DNA of 64,000 nt from contig NZ_CP084004.1 in NCBI RefSeq assembly GCF_020181355.1, positions 1,364,001 through 1,428,000 of the forward strand. Reading direction: 5' to 3'. The notes under the pieces are model-generated. The model searched no databases and was not told the DNA's origin. It saw only the letters and a program-made list of their open reading frames with translations. Each line of letters begins with the position of its first letter. Position 1 is the stretch's first letter. The stretch comes from Collinsella aerofaciens. Lineage in GTDB: Bacteria; Actinomycetota; Coriobacteriia; Coriobacteriales; Coriobacteriaceae. Below, in pieces: positions 16,714 through 26,500 of this stretch. The position numbers and the translations under genes are program-made.

Positions 16714-17919
16714 ATGAGCGGACTGATTATCCATAGCGAAGCCTGTATCGGCTGCGGTCGCTGCGTTCGCGCCTGTGCCTCGGGCGGCATCGTAGTGGAA
16801 GGCGAGCGACCCAACCGATGCGCCCGCGTAACTGACGGCTGCATCCTATGCGGTGGGTGCGTCGACGCCTGCCCCGTCAATGCTATCTCGATCGAGCGTG
16901 ACGAGGCCGCTGGTGCGGTGGACCTTGATGCATATCGAGACATTTGGGTCTTCGTGCAGACTGACGAGCACGATGCCGTGGCTCCCGTGGCCTACGAGCT
17001 CATGGGCAAGGGGCGCGAGCTTGCCGATGCTCGCGGCTGCCGTCTGGTGGCACTGGTCGGCATGAGCCCCGAGGGCTCGCTTGGGGACCTGGAGCATCTG
17101 GTTTGCGCGGGCGCCGACGAAGTCCTGGCCTGTCGCGACGAGCGCCTGCGCCAAAACGATGCGGAGGTCTACGCCCGCTTGATCTGCGATTTGGCAGCCG
17201 AACGCAAACCCGAGGCCATCCTATATGGTGCAACCGCTTTTGGTCGCGAACTGGCACCCGGCGTTGCCGTGCGTTCGCAGACGGGTCTTACGGCCGACTG
17301 CACCGTGCTTTCGATGGATGCGGAGTCGGGCCTACTGCAGCAGACGCGCCCGGCGTTTGGCGGCAACTTGATGGCCACCATTATCTGCCCCAATCATCGT
17401 CCCCAGATGGCAACGGTGCGTCCCGGCATCTTTGGAGCGCCCGAGTTTGATTACGGCCGCTCTGGCACGATTACCCAGGTATCGCTGGCGGATGATGTTA
17501 AGGCCCGCGTCAAGATCTCGATTCCAGCCGAGGAGTGGGGGCAGCAGGCATCAATTGCCGATGCCGAGCGCCTGGTCGTGGTGGGCCGCGGCATTGGCTC
17601 CAAGAAGAATCTGCCTCTGATGCGAAAGCTCGCCGATGCGCTGGGTGCCGAGCTTGGTTGCACGCGTCCCGTCGTGGAGGCGGGTTGGCTGGAGTACCGC
17701 CACCAGATTGGCCAGACCGGCGTGTCGGTTTCGCCTAAGCTCCTCGTGAGCATCGGCGTTTCGGGTGCTATCCAGCACCTAGCCGGCATCGGCGGCGCGG
17801 AGTGCATCATCGCCGTCAACGAGGACCCGGATGCTCCCATCTTTGGCGCTGCGCAGTACAAAGTTGTCGGCGACGCCGTCGAAGTCGTCGAGGAGCTCCT
17901 GGCCCAGCTCGAGCGCTAG
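16714..17919 (+). CDS. lctC: Electron transfer flavoprotein alpha subunit with N-terminal ferredoxin domain (LctC-like)
   Basis: The protein has 401 residues. Residues of about 8-60 form a 2[4Fe-4S] ferredoxin domain with CIGCGRCVRAC and CILCGGCVDACP; residues of about 70-270 form the ETF alpha N-terminal domain; about 280-395 form the C-terminal FAD-binding domain (GRGIGSKKNLPL, RHQIGQTG, SIGVSGAIQH). The extra ferredoxin domain is what distinguishes confurcating LDH/Etf complexes from ordinary ETFs. The ATG follows the lctB stop without a gap. The operon ends here, and the HD-domain gene on the other strand overlaps by 4 bp. Confidence 0.92.
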   Translation: MSGLIIHSEACIGCGRCVRACASGGIVVEGERPNRCARVTDGCILCGGCVDACPVNAISIERDEAAGAVDLDAYRDIWVFVQTDEHDAVAPVAYELMGKGRELADARGCRLVALVGMSPEGSLGDLEHLVCAGADEVLACRDERLRQNDAEVYARLICDLAAERKPEAILYGATAFGRELAPGVAVRSQTGLTADCTVLSMDAESGLLQQTRPAFGGNLMATIICPNHRPQMATVRPGIFGAPEFDYGRSGTITQVSLADDVKARVKISIPAEEWGQQASIADAERLVVVGRGIGSKKNLPLMRKLADALGAELGCTRPVVEAGWLEYRHQIGQTGVSVSPKLLVSIGVSGAIQHLAGIGGAECIIAVNEDPDAPIFGAAQYKVVGDAVEVVEELLAQLER

Positions 17920-18728
17920 GCGCGCGCCAGCCAGTCGCGCATCTCGTCCTTTAAGCGCTCCCAGGTCGCTTGCGTGGCGGGATCGGTAAAGGGCCGCACG
18001 ATACCAAAGGGCGCGTCGAGCAGGCGGTAGATATCGCCCTGTTCGCGCGCCAGCGCGCGGCTTGCTGGATAGACGAGCTCAAACATAAAGCAGATAAGCC
18101 CCACCAAGAAGTCGGCGGGCTCATCGCGCTCATCGCGTGCGACGCAGCGGTGTTCGTCAAAGGCGGCAAGCGTCGGTACCGAGAAGTGGCTGGTAAGAAA
18201 TGTATCCTCATCAACCTTGAGGATGGTGTCGACGGTGCTGTCGGCGATGGTGCGCATAATGTCGATCTTGTCGCCATCGCGCACGATATCGCAGAAGTTC
18301 CGCGTGCGGGTGTCGAGTTCCGTGGGTAGGCGAAAATCGCTGTGGTGGGCGATGCTTGCACGGATGAGCTCGTCTTCTGCCGGATCGTCGATAAAGTCGC
18401 GGATACTTGTTGTCGCGGGCGCGTCTGCAGGGTTTTTGCCAAAGAGAACCTCGACGCCCAACTCCGCATGGCTCATACTCTCGGCATCCTTAAACGTGTC
18501 CCAGCGTCGCAACTGTTCAAAGCGACCCATATCGTGTAGCAGGCCGCAAAGCCACGCTAGGTCAATGTCCTGCGGTGACCAGTCCTGTTCGCGCGCCACG
18601 GCATCGCATACCTCGGCAACGTGGTACGTATGCTCGATTTTGAGCGCGATACGCGGATTGGCGGCATCGTAAGCATCGGTATAGGTCTTGAAGGCCGCGA
18701 CTGCCGTCGTTCGATCGATAGCTGTCAT
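17916..18728 (-). CDS. HD-domain phosphohydrolase
   Basis: The 270-residue protein of the HD superfamily shows HTYHVAEVCDAVA (first metal-binding His), LLHDMGRFEQ (HD doublet with following Gly-Arg) and a later SIAHHSDF, giving a full H..HD..H..D set. Members hydrolyse phosphate esters of nucleotides or signalling molecules; the substrate is not predictable. It is convergent with the lct operon (4-bp overlap of the 3' ends) and divergent from azlC. Confidence 0.85.
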   Translation of the reverse strand: MTAIDRTTAVAAFKTYTDAYDAANPRIALKIEHTYHVAEVCDAVAREQDWSPQDIDLAWLCGLLHDMGRFEQLRRWDTFKDAESMSHAELGVEVLFGKNPADAPATTSIRDFIDDPAEDELIRASIAHHSDFRLPTELDTRTRNFCDIVRDGDKIDIMRTIADSTVDTILKVDEDTFLTSHFSVPTLAAFDEHRCVARDERDEPADFLVGLICFMFELVYPASRALAREQGDIYRLLDAPFGIVRPFTDPATQATWERLKDEMRDWLARA

Positions 18729-18865
18729 AATGACTTCCTAAAAAGCTGTGTCTTTCTGTGTCTTTCGATCCGGTGGCAATTGTAGGCGAACTTTATTGCC
18801 ACCGGGCGATGATTCTGCCGCGTCGTTGAATGCGGCTCGGAAAGCTTGTCGGGACGAGGAACGCT

Positions 18866-19558
18866 ATGGTGCTCAAAATCGTTAAAACCATCTGGCCGGT
18901 GATGCTTACCTATGTTGCGATAGCCGCGCCGTGCGGAATGATCATGGCGCAGACGGGAATGGAACCCTGGATGGTTTTTGCTCTGAGCAGCACGTTCGTG
19001 ACGGGCAGCGGGCAGTTTATGATCTGCAATCTGTGGCTGGCAGGTGTGCCTGCGGCATCGATCGTCGCGAGCGTCGCCGCAATCTCCTCGCGCTTTGCAC
19101 TTTACTCGGCATCGATCGCACCGCATCTGAGGGGTGCCTCGAAGCGTCAGACGCTGGCTGTTGCCGCGACACTTACCGAGGAGGCATATGGCATCTCGCT
19201 TGGCAAATTGGTTGAAGGGGAGGATTGGGGTCCGCTCGAGTCCTTTGTGCTCAACGTGATCCTCATCGCAACATGGGGCGTTTCGTGTACGACGGGCGCC
19301 ATCGTCGGTGCCGTTGTCGATGTTCCCACCGCTATTGCGGGTTTTGTCTGCACATCGCTCTTTATCTGCCTGCTCTTTTCGCAGCGACTGTCGCGCGGCA
19401 ATATCGTAGCTGCCGTTTTGGCTGCGGTGTCCGTCGCCATATGCAAGCTCTTGGGGTGGACGAATATCGCCGTGCCGGTAAGCGTGCTCGTCGGCGTTGT
19501 CGCGGCGCTTGCGTGCGATGCTCTCGCCGAAGGAAGGGGCGCTTGCGATGCCCGTTAA
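18866..19558 (+). CDS. azlC: AzlC family branched-chain amino acid exporter subunit
   Basis: The protein has about 230 residues and several transmembrane helices; it begins at the ATG preceded by GACGAGGA. Conserved AzlC features include GMIMAQTGMEPW, the TGSGQFM segment and SSRFALYSASIAPHL. With AzlD it forms the two-component exporter of branched-chain amino acids (BrnFE/AzlCD). The azlD start lies 11 bp inside azlC, so the genes are translationally coupled. Confidence 0.9.
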   Translation: MVLKIVKTIWPVMLTYVAIAAPCGMIMAQTGMEPWMVFALSSTFVTGSGQFMICNLWLAGVPAASIVASVAAISSRFALYSASIAPHLRGASKRQTLAVAATLTEEAYGISLGKLVEGEDWGPLESFVLNVILIATWGVSCTTGAIVGAVVDVPTAIAGFVCTSLFICLLFSQRLSRGNIVAAVLAAVSVAICKLLGWTNIAVPVSVLVGVVAALACDALAEGRGACDAR

Positions 19559-19871
19559 TGAGTTTTTGGTCCTGTGGCTGTCGTCATGGGCGGCTATCGC
19601 ATTTTTCCGCATTGCCCCGGCGTTTGCTTTGCGCGGGAGAACGCTGTCGCCCCGCGTTACCGAGGCCTTGGGTTATATCCCGCCCGCCGCCTTCGCGGCA
19701 CTGGTTGCTAACGATTTGATAAGCCCTGGCGCTTTTGACGCCGGCTTGTGGCAGGGCTTGATTCCCTGGATTGCGGCTGCCGGCGTCGTGGCGGTGGCAA
19801 TCAAGACAAAGTCGATGCTATGGTGCTGTGTTTCGGGCATCGTGCTCTATATCGTTTTGAGCCTCGTATAA
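19548..19871 (+). CDS. azlD: AzlD family branched-chain amino acid exporter subunit
   Basis: This is a 107-residue membrane protein with three to four helices, matching AzlD length and character (LGYIPPAAFAALVANDL, IKTKSMLWCCVSGIV). The start ATG has GGAAGGGG upstream, inside the end of azlC. It is the small partner that stabilises or completes the AzlC exporter. Confidence 0.9.
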   Translation: MPVNEFLVLWLSSWAAIAFFRIAPAFALRGRTLSPRVTEALGYIPPAAFAALVANDLISPGAFDAGLWQGLIPWIAAAGVVAVAIKTKSMLWCCVSGIVLYIVLSLV

Positions 19872-20011
19872 GAGCAGGACGCGTTTTCATTCCGGCCAAC
19901 GAATCCAATTTCCCACCGAGGCGGTCTGCTTCTTCTGGTACCATGGTCAAACTTTACTGTAGCAAAGCGTGACGTGGGCTTTTGTTCTGCGTCAGCGGAA
20001 AAGGGGGTTTC

Positions 20012-21034
20012 ATGGCACAGGGAGCGACCGCCAACGAGCAAAAGAAATTCAAGGTACCGCGCACCCCGGGTGACATCATGATCTACCCGATGATCGTCGG
20101 CCTTTTGCTCAATACCTTTTGCCCACAGGTCTTTGAGATCGGCGGCTTCTTTACGGCAGCCTGCCGCGGCGGCTCCAACACCATCGTTGCCGCGATCTTG
20201 CTGTTTGTGGGCGCCGGCATCAGCTTTAAGTCCACACCGGGTGCCATCAAGACCGGCATCGTCGTGCTGATTCCTAAGCTTGTGGTGGCAGCCGCGCTGG
20301 GCCTGGGCGTTGCGTATTTCTTTAACGACAACCTTTTGGGCCTGAGCTCGGTCTCAATCATCGGCGGCATTACGTTTTGCAACATGGCGCTCTACACGGG
20401 TATCATGGGCGAGTTCGGCGACGAGTCCGAGCAGGGCGCTGTCGGTATCCTGTTCTTTACGGCCGGCCCCGCCGTCACGATGATCATCCTTGGTGTTTCG
20501 GGTCTCGCCAACATCCCCGTCGGCACCATCATCGGATCCATCCTGCCGCTTGTTATCGGCATGGTCCTGGGCAACTTGTTCCCGTTTATCAAGAACCTGT
20601 TGGTTCCCGGCGCCAATCCCGCGATCGCTGTAATTGGTTTTCAGCTCGGTGCGTCCATGAGCCTTTCGAGCTTCATCGCCGGTGGCATTTCGGGCATCCT
20701 GCTGGGCCTCATCACGCTCTTTATCGTCGGTCCCATTACCTTTGCCTTCGAGCGCCTGTGTGGCGGCAATGGTAAGGCGGCTGTGGCATGTTCCACCATT
20801 GCCGGCACGGCCATGACCACGCCGGTCGCCCTCGCCGAGGTCGCTCCGCGCTATGCCGAGCTTGCGCCCACCGCGTATGCGCAGATCGCCACTGCCGTCA
20901 TCATCACGGCAATCATGGCCCCGATTCTGACCGGCTGGGTCGATAAGAAGTTCTGCCAGGGCAAGGAAGACCTGTCGCCTGCCGGTGTCGAGGCCATCGA
21001 AGAGGCTGTCGCGACCGACATCGATGGCGAGTAG
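20012..21034 (+). CDS. kdgT: 2-keto-3-deoxygluconate permease family transporter
   Basis: This is a 340-residue polytopic membrane protein starting at the ATG with AAAAGGGGG upstream. The pattern of about ten helices and motifs such as RTPGDIMIYPMIVGLLLNTF, FCNMALYTGIMGEFGD and AGTAMTTPVALAE match the KdgT family, which imports 2-keto-3-deoxygluconate by proton symport. No KDG kinase, aldolase or pectin genes are adjacent, so the true substrate may be another sugar acid. A long inverted repeat follows the stop. Confidence 0.88.
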   Translation: MAQGATANEQKKFKVPRTPGDIMIYPMIVGLLLNTFCPQVFEIGGFFTAACRGGSNTIVAAILLFVGAGISFKSTPGAIKTGIVVLIPKLVVAAALGLGVAYFFNDNLLGLSSVSIIGGITFCNMALYTGIMGEFGDESEQGAVGILFFTAGPAVTMIILGVSGLANIPVGTIIGSILPLVIGMVLGNLFPFIKNLLVPGANPAIAVIGFQLGASMSLSSFIAGGISGILLGLITLFIVGPITFAFERLCGGNGKAAVACSTIAGTAMTTPVALAEVAPRYAELAPTAYAQIATAVIITAIMAPILTGWVDKKFCQGKEDLSPAGVEAIEEAVATDIDGE

Positions 21035-21079
21035 CAATCGATACCCATCAATGATTCCGGCGTGCAACTCGCGCCGTTT

Positions 21080-21123
21080 GAGCGCCCGAACGAGAGCTGT
21101 CTTGCAGTGACGTTCGGGCGCTC
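21080..21123 (+). terminator. Inverted repeat after kdgT
   Basis: GAGCGCCCGAACG (21080-21092) and CGTTCGGGCGCTC (21111-21123) form a perfect 13-bp stem. It has no run of T, so it may be a weak terminator. TATTAT shortly after (21127-21132) could be the -10 element of the next gene. Confidence 0.55.
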
Positions 21124-21222
21124 TGCTATTATTCCCCTTACCCCTGCGGAGAAAGGGGCGTTTATTGCCCAGACACGAATCGGGCGATTCTGACCACTTG
21201 GATATTGAAGGGAGGGCGTCTA

Positions 21223-22365
21223 GTGGTTAAGGCACTCAAGATTGAGATATTCCTGCTATGCATGATTGTTCTTATCGGGCTTGCCGTACGAAGCCGTCGC
21301 TCCCTGTTCTCGAGCACCCAGCAGCTTTTGTTTAGCATGCTGGGCTACACGTCTGCTGCCTACATTTTCTTCGATATGATCTGGACGCTTTCGGATGGTG
21401 CGGACGGCACGTTGGGCATTGCAGCCAACTGGATTTCCAACGCGGTTTCGTTTTCGCTCTTCGCCATCGCGTGTCTCATTTGGTTTATCTATTCCGAGAC
21501 GATGCAAGGCTCTCACCTTGTGACCTCGCGCTATAGGGTGGTGCTTGTAACGTTGCCTACGGCTCTGGTGGTCGTGCTGGCTTTTACCAGTTACTGGACG
21601 CACGCCCTGTTCTATATCGATTCGCAGGGCGTGTATCGTCGCGGCTTTGCCTATATGATCCAGCCCATTGTCAGCTACTGTTACGTTATACATACGTCCC
21701 TGCATGCGTTTGTGCAATCTCGCAGGGTCGAGAGCCTGCAGACGAAGGCTGTCTATCGAACCTTGGCATTTTTCGCCATTCCGGCCCTGGTGGGCGGTAC
21801 CTTTCAGATCGTATACTCGGTGCCTGGCCTTTGTGTCGGCATAATGATTAGCATGTTGCTGCTCTATATCATCTGCCAGGAGCAGCTCATCTCGACCGAC
21901 CCGTTGACTGGCCTCAACAATCGCAACCGTTTTGAGACCTATATGCTGTCGCTCTTCTCAAATGTGGATCAGGCCGAAGATGTGTATCTGCTCATGATGG
22001 ACGCCGACGGCTTTAAGCAGATTAACGATCAGTATGGACATGTGGAGGGCGACCATGCTCTTCAGGTTGTTTCCGCAGTACTCAAGGACGTCTGTTCGCC
22101 GTCCGGCGGCTTTATTGCGCGCTATGGCGGTGATGAGTTCGTCGTACTGCAGAAGGGGGTGACGGAGCACGACATTATCCGCCTGTGTTCGGCGATCAAT
22201 AACGAGCTCTCGCGCGCCGAGACACCCTACTCGCTTCGAATGTCTATCGGCTACGCGCGCTACGGCGATGGGATCAACACGTGGCAAGAGCTTCTGCGCG
22301 CTGCCGATGCGGAGCTCTATCGCATCAAGGATGCCAAAAAGAAATCCGGCATCAAGGTTCGCTAG
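21223..22365 (+). CDS. Membrane GGDEF protein, probable diguanylate cyclase
   Basis: The protein has about 380 residues. Roughly seven hydrophobic helices occupy residues 5-215, followed by a GGDEF domain with DPLTGLNNRNRFE, MDADGFKQINDQYGH and the intact active-site motif RYGGDEFVVL. Such enzymes make cyclic di-GMP from two GTP. The usual inhibitory RxxD site five residues before GGDEF is absent (SPSG in its place), so product feedback there is unlikely. The GTG at 21223 is preferred because GGGAGG lies about eight bases upstream; the TTG at 21205 overlaps that site. Confidence 0.9.
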   Translation: MVKALKIEIFLLCMIVLIGLAVRSRRSLFSSTQQLLFSMLGYTSAAYIFFDMIWTLSDGADGTLGIAANWISNAVSFSLFAIACLIWFIYSETMQGSHLVTSRYRVVLVTLPTALVVVLAFTSYWTHALFYIDSQGVYRRGFAYMIQPIVSYCYVIHTSLHAFVQSRRVESLQTKAVYRTLAFFAIPALVGGTFQIVYSVPGLCVGIMISMLLLYIICQEQLISTDPLTGLNNRNRFETYMLSLFSNVDQAEDVYLLMMDADGFKQINDQYGHVEGDHALQVVSAVLKDVCSPSGGFIARYGGDEFVVLQKGVTEHDIIRLCSAINNELSRAETPYSLRMSIGYARYGDGINTWQELLRAADAELYRIKDAKKKSGIKVR

Positions 22366-22409
22366 AAAAAGGGGCGCACGACCGTTGCGATGGTCGTGCG
22401 CCCCTTTTT
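22366..22409 (+). terminator. Strong Rho-independent terminator after the GGDEF gene
   Basis: GGGGCGCACGACC (22371-22383) and GGTCGTGCGCCCC (22392-22404) form a 13-bp perfect stem with an 8-base loop, followed by TTTTT. The A-run before the stem makes it potentially bidirectional. Confidence 0.9.
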
Positions 22410-22556
22410 GCGTTTGTGGGGGCCACCGGCCATAATGCCCAGGCGCGGTGCGGCAAGACGGGCGTCTGCAGCCGCGACTCGGTACGAAATCAACGAGAAC
22501 CAGTGTGCTCCATTAAGCTAAAGTTTGCGAACATCCTCTCTAAAAAGGTGAACTCG

Positions 22557-23492
22557 CTAGGCTTTTTTGGGTTTGTTGACGATGATGATGCCGCCGCAGA
22601 CCAACAGCAGGGCAACAAGTACGGTAACAGGGCTCGTGCCAGCGCCCTCGCCGAGCAGCAGAGCGCTCAACAGTACGCCAAAGACTGGATTCATAAAGCC
22701 AAAGACCGACACACGGCTGACGGGGTTGACGGCAAGCAGACGCGACCATAGCGAGTACGCGACGGCGGAAATGAGTGCCATATAGATAATGAGTGCGATG
22801 GCGGGGATGATCGCGGTGGGGGAGAGCGCGCCGCCCATCAAAAACCCGATGGCGGTAAGGACCAAACCTCCGACTAAAAACTGCCAGCCGGCGAGCAAGA
22901 CGCCGTCATGCTTGCGCGAGAAGATGCCGATCAGGCAGGTCGAAAGAGCACCCGCGACAGTGGAGGCTAGGATAAAGCCTTCGCCATCGAGCCTGAAGCC
23001 AAAGGTGCCATCTGCGCCCGAGAGGTTGACGAGCGCGACGCCGGTAAAGCCCAGCGCACAGCCAAGCACCTTGGCCGTATTGAGCTTCTCGGTGTGAAAT
23101 GCCAGGGCGGCAAAGAGGATTGCGAGGAAGTTGGCGCTGGCCTCGATGATGGAGCTCGACATGGCGCTGGCGTGCGAGAGGCCCAGATAGAAAAAGAAGT
23201 ACTGCCCGATAGTCTGGAAGAGCGACAAGACAAAGATGGGCTTGATGTCGCGAGCCTGCGGAATGAGGGGGCGGCGCTGGGCCGCACTCATCCCAACGAT
23301 AACCAGGGCGCCGGCAAGCGTGAAGCGCAAGCCCGCAAAGAGCAGCTGCGAGGCGCTATCGTGCGCCGGGATACCAAAGAGTGCGTAGCCGATCTTGATG
23401 CAGGGAAAGGCCGATCCCCAGAGCGCGCAACAAACAAGACAGCCCAGGATGAGTCCGGGCAGGGTGGCGAAATACGGCTTGCGGCTTTCCAT
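22557..23492 (-). CDS. EamA (DMT superfamily) transporter
   Basis: The protein has 311 residues with about ten transmembrane helices in two EamA repeats. Typical features are the early WGSAFPCIKIGYALF segment and the second-repeat end NPVFGVLLSALLLGE. The start ATG at 23492 has AGGAAGG five bases upstream. Family members export metabolites such as amino acids; the substrate is not predictable. It lies just downstream of the purL terminator. Confidence 0.88.
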   Translation of the reverse strand: MESRKPYFATLPGLILGCLVCCALWGSAFPCIKIGYALFGIPAHDSASQLLFAGLRFTLAGALVIVGMSAAQRRPLIPQARDIKPIFVLSLFQTIGQYFFFYLGLSHASAMSSSIIEASANFLAILFAALAFHTEKLNTAKVLGCALGFTGVALVNLSGADGTFGFRLDGEGFILASTVAGALSTCLIGIFSRKHDGVLLAGWQFLVGGLVLTAIGFLMGGALSPTAIIPAIALIIYMALISAVAYSLWSRLLAVNPVSRVSVFGFMNPVFGVLLSALLLGEGAGTSPVTVLVALLLVCGGIIIVNKPKKA

Positions 23493-23515
23493 GATGTCCT
23501 TCCTGCATGCGCGAA

Positions 23516-23554
23516 GCAAAAAAGAACCCGCCACCGGATGTGTCGGTGGCGGGT
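23516..23554 (-). terminator. Terminator of purL
   Basis: ACCCGCCACCG (23526-23536) pairs with CGGTGGCGGGT (23544-23554). On the minus strand it is followed by TTCTTTTTTG, a clear T-tract. It ends purL transcription ahead of the EamA gene. Confidence 0.85.
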
Positions 23555-23591
23555 GTTGTTACCCGAGGGGATTGTACCCGATGGGAAAGGT

Positions 23592-26500
23592 TTAAGCGAA
23601 GTAGGCCACGCCGCTCTCAAAGATCGGCATGAACTTATCGCCGGGGACATGCTCGGGCACGTTGCGGTACAGGTTGTCGCCGCGGCGCTCGGCATGACCC
23701 ATCTTGCCCAGGACGCGGCCGTCGGGGCTCGTGATGCCCTCGATGGCGAGTGCGGAGCCGTTGGGGTTGACGGAGAGATCCATGCTGGGCTTGCCGTCCT
23801 CGCCCACGTACTGCGTGGCGACCTGGCCGTTGGCGATCAGCTGGGCGAGCACTTCGTCATTGGCGACAAAGCGGCCCTCGCCGTGGCTGATGGCGACGGT
23901 GTAGGGGTCGTCCAGGCTGCACTGCGACAGCCACGGGGACAGGTTGGACGAGATGCGGGTGCGCACCAGGCGGCTCTGATGGCGACCGATGGTGTTGAAC
24001 GTCAACGTGGGCGCATCGGGCGTGGCATCGACGATGTCGCCGTAGGGCACCAGGCCGAGCTTGATCAGGGCCTGGAAGCCGTTGCAGATGCCCAGCATCA
24101 GGCCATCGCGGGCCTTGAGCAGGTCGCGGACTGCCTCGGTGACCTCGGGAGCGCGGAAGAACGCCGTGATGAACTTGGCGGAGCCATCGGGCTCGTCGCC
24201 GCCCGAGAAGCCGCCGGGGATCATGACGATCTGGCTCTGGCGAATACGGCGGGCGAGCTCGTGGGTGCTCTCGGCGACGGCCTCGGGCGTGAGGTTGTTG
24301 ATCACGAAGGTGTCGGCCTCGGCACCGGCGGCACGGAAGGCGCGGGCGCTGTCGTACTCGCAGTTGTTACCGGGGAACACGGGGATGATCACGCGCGGGC
24401 GGGCGATCTTGGCGCCGCCGTACACGTGGATATCCTTGGCGCGGAAGTCGATGGTCTCGACCTCGGGGGTCTCGCCGGCGCTGCGGTAGGCGAAGACGCC
24501 CTCGATGCCGCTCTCCCAGGCCTCCTGGAGCTTGGCGAGCTCGATGACCTCGGAGCCGGTGTCGATGACATAGCCCTCGACGGTGGTACCCAGGGGCTCG
24601 ACGACAACGCCGTCGGCGACCTCGGGCAGCTCGGCGTCCTCGGCGAGCTCGACGATAAAGCTGCCGTAGAGCGGGGTGAAGAGGCTCTCTACGTCTACAT
24701 CCTCGGCAAGCTCGATACCGATCTGGTTACCGACGCACATCTTAAAGAGGCTCTCGGCGCCGCAGCCGTAGCCGGGCGTGGAGATGGCCAGGGCGTTGCC
24801 GGTAGCAGTGAGCGCCTCGACGGCGTCAAACGCCGCGAGCAGCTGCTGAGCGTCGGGGCGGTAGTCCTCGCCATAGGTGGCGGGGGCGATGCGGACGACG
24901 CGGTGCGTGAGGCCCTTGAACTCGGGCGAGACGGCGCGGGCGGCCTTGCCCACGGCGACAGCGAAGCTGATCAGGGTCGGCGGAACGTTGAGCTCGCCGG
25001 TCTCGTCCTCAAACGAGCCGCTCATGGAATCCTTGCCACCGATGGCGCCGGCACCCAGGTCGACTTGGGCCATGAGGGCGCCCAAGACGGCTGCCGTGGG
25101 CTTGCCCCAGCGCTCGGCCTCGGTGCGCAGACGCTCGAAGTACTCCTGGAAGGAGAGATAGGCGCGCTTGTGCTCAAAGCCGGCGGCAACGAGCTTGGCA
25201 ATGGACTCGACCACGGACAGGTAGGCGCCCGCAAACTGGTCGGCCTCCATCAGATAGGGGTTGAAGCCCCATGCCATGGCACTCGCCGTGGTGGTCTCGC
25301 CGTCCACGGGGAACTTGGCGACCATGGCCGAGCTGGGGGTGAGCTGCGTCTTGCCGCCAAAGGGCATGAGCACGGTCGCGGCGCCGATGGTGGAGTCGAA
25401 GCGCTCGGAAAGACCCTTGTTGGAAGCGACGTTGAGGTCGGTGACAAGCGAGGTCATGCGCTCGGCAAGCGTGGTGCCGGCCCAGCTGGGCTGCCACACG
25501 CTGCGGGCGCATACGTGGGCGATCTGGTGCTTGGGCGCGCCGTTGGAGTTGAGGAACTCGCGGGATAGGTCGACGATGGCGACACCGTTCCAGGCCATGC
25601 GCATGCGCGGCTCGGCGGTAACCTCGGCGATAACGGTTGCCTCCAGGTTCTCCTCGGCGGCGTAGCCCATGAACTCCTCGACGTCACCGTCGGCGACGGC
25701 GCAAGCCATGCGCTCCTGGGACTCGGAAATGGCGAGCTCGGTGCCATCCAGGCCGTCGTACTTCTTGGTCACGGTGTCAAGGTCGACATACAGGCCGTCG
25801 GCAAGCTCACCCACGGCGACCGAGACGCCGCCGGCGCCAAAGTCGTTGCAGCGCTTGATCAGACGGCAGGCGTCGCCGCGGCGGAACAGACGCTGCAGCT
25901 TGCGCTCGACCGGGGCGTTGCCCTTCTGGACCTCGGCACCCGAGGTCTCGATGGACTCGGTGTTCTGGGTCTTTGAGGAGCCGGTAGCGCCACCGATGCC
26001 GTCACGGCCGGTGCGGCCGCCCAGCAGGATGATCTTGTCGGTGGGGGCGGGGCACTCGCGACGAACGTGGTTTGCCGGGGTGGCGCCCACGACGGCGCCA
26101 ACTTCCATGCGCTTGGCCACGTAACCGGGGTGATAGAGTTCATTAACCTGACCGGTGGCAAGGCCGATCTGGTTGCCGTAGCTGGAGTAGCCGGCGGCAG
26201 CGGTGGTCACGAGCTTGCGCTGCGGCAGCTTGCCCTCGAGCGTCTCGGAAACCGGGACGGTGGGGTCGCCGGCACCGGTGACGCGCATAGCCTGATACAC
26301 ATAGCTGCGGCCCGAGAGCGGGTCACGGATAGCGCCGCCCACGCAGGTGGCGGCACCGCCGAAGGGCTCGATCTCGGTCGGGTGGTTGTGGGTCTCGTTC
26401 TTAAAGAGGAACAGCCAGTCCTGGTCCTCGCCATCGACATCGACCTTCACCTTGACGGTGCAGGCGTTGATCTCCTCGGACTCATCGACATCGGTCATTA

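Noticed and set aside
23094-25568. 824-codon plus-strand frame
   Set aside because: Antisense to purL. Its product is Gly/Ala/Val/Asp repeats mirroring purL codons, with no family signature.
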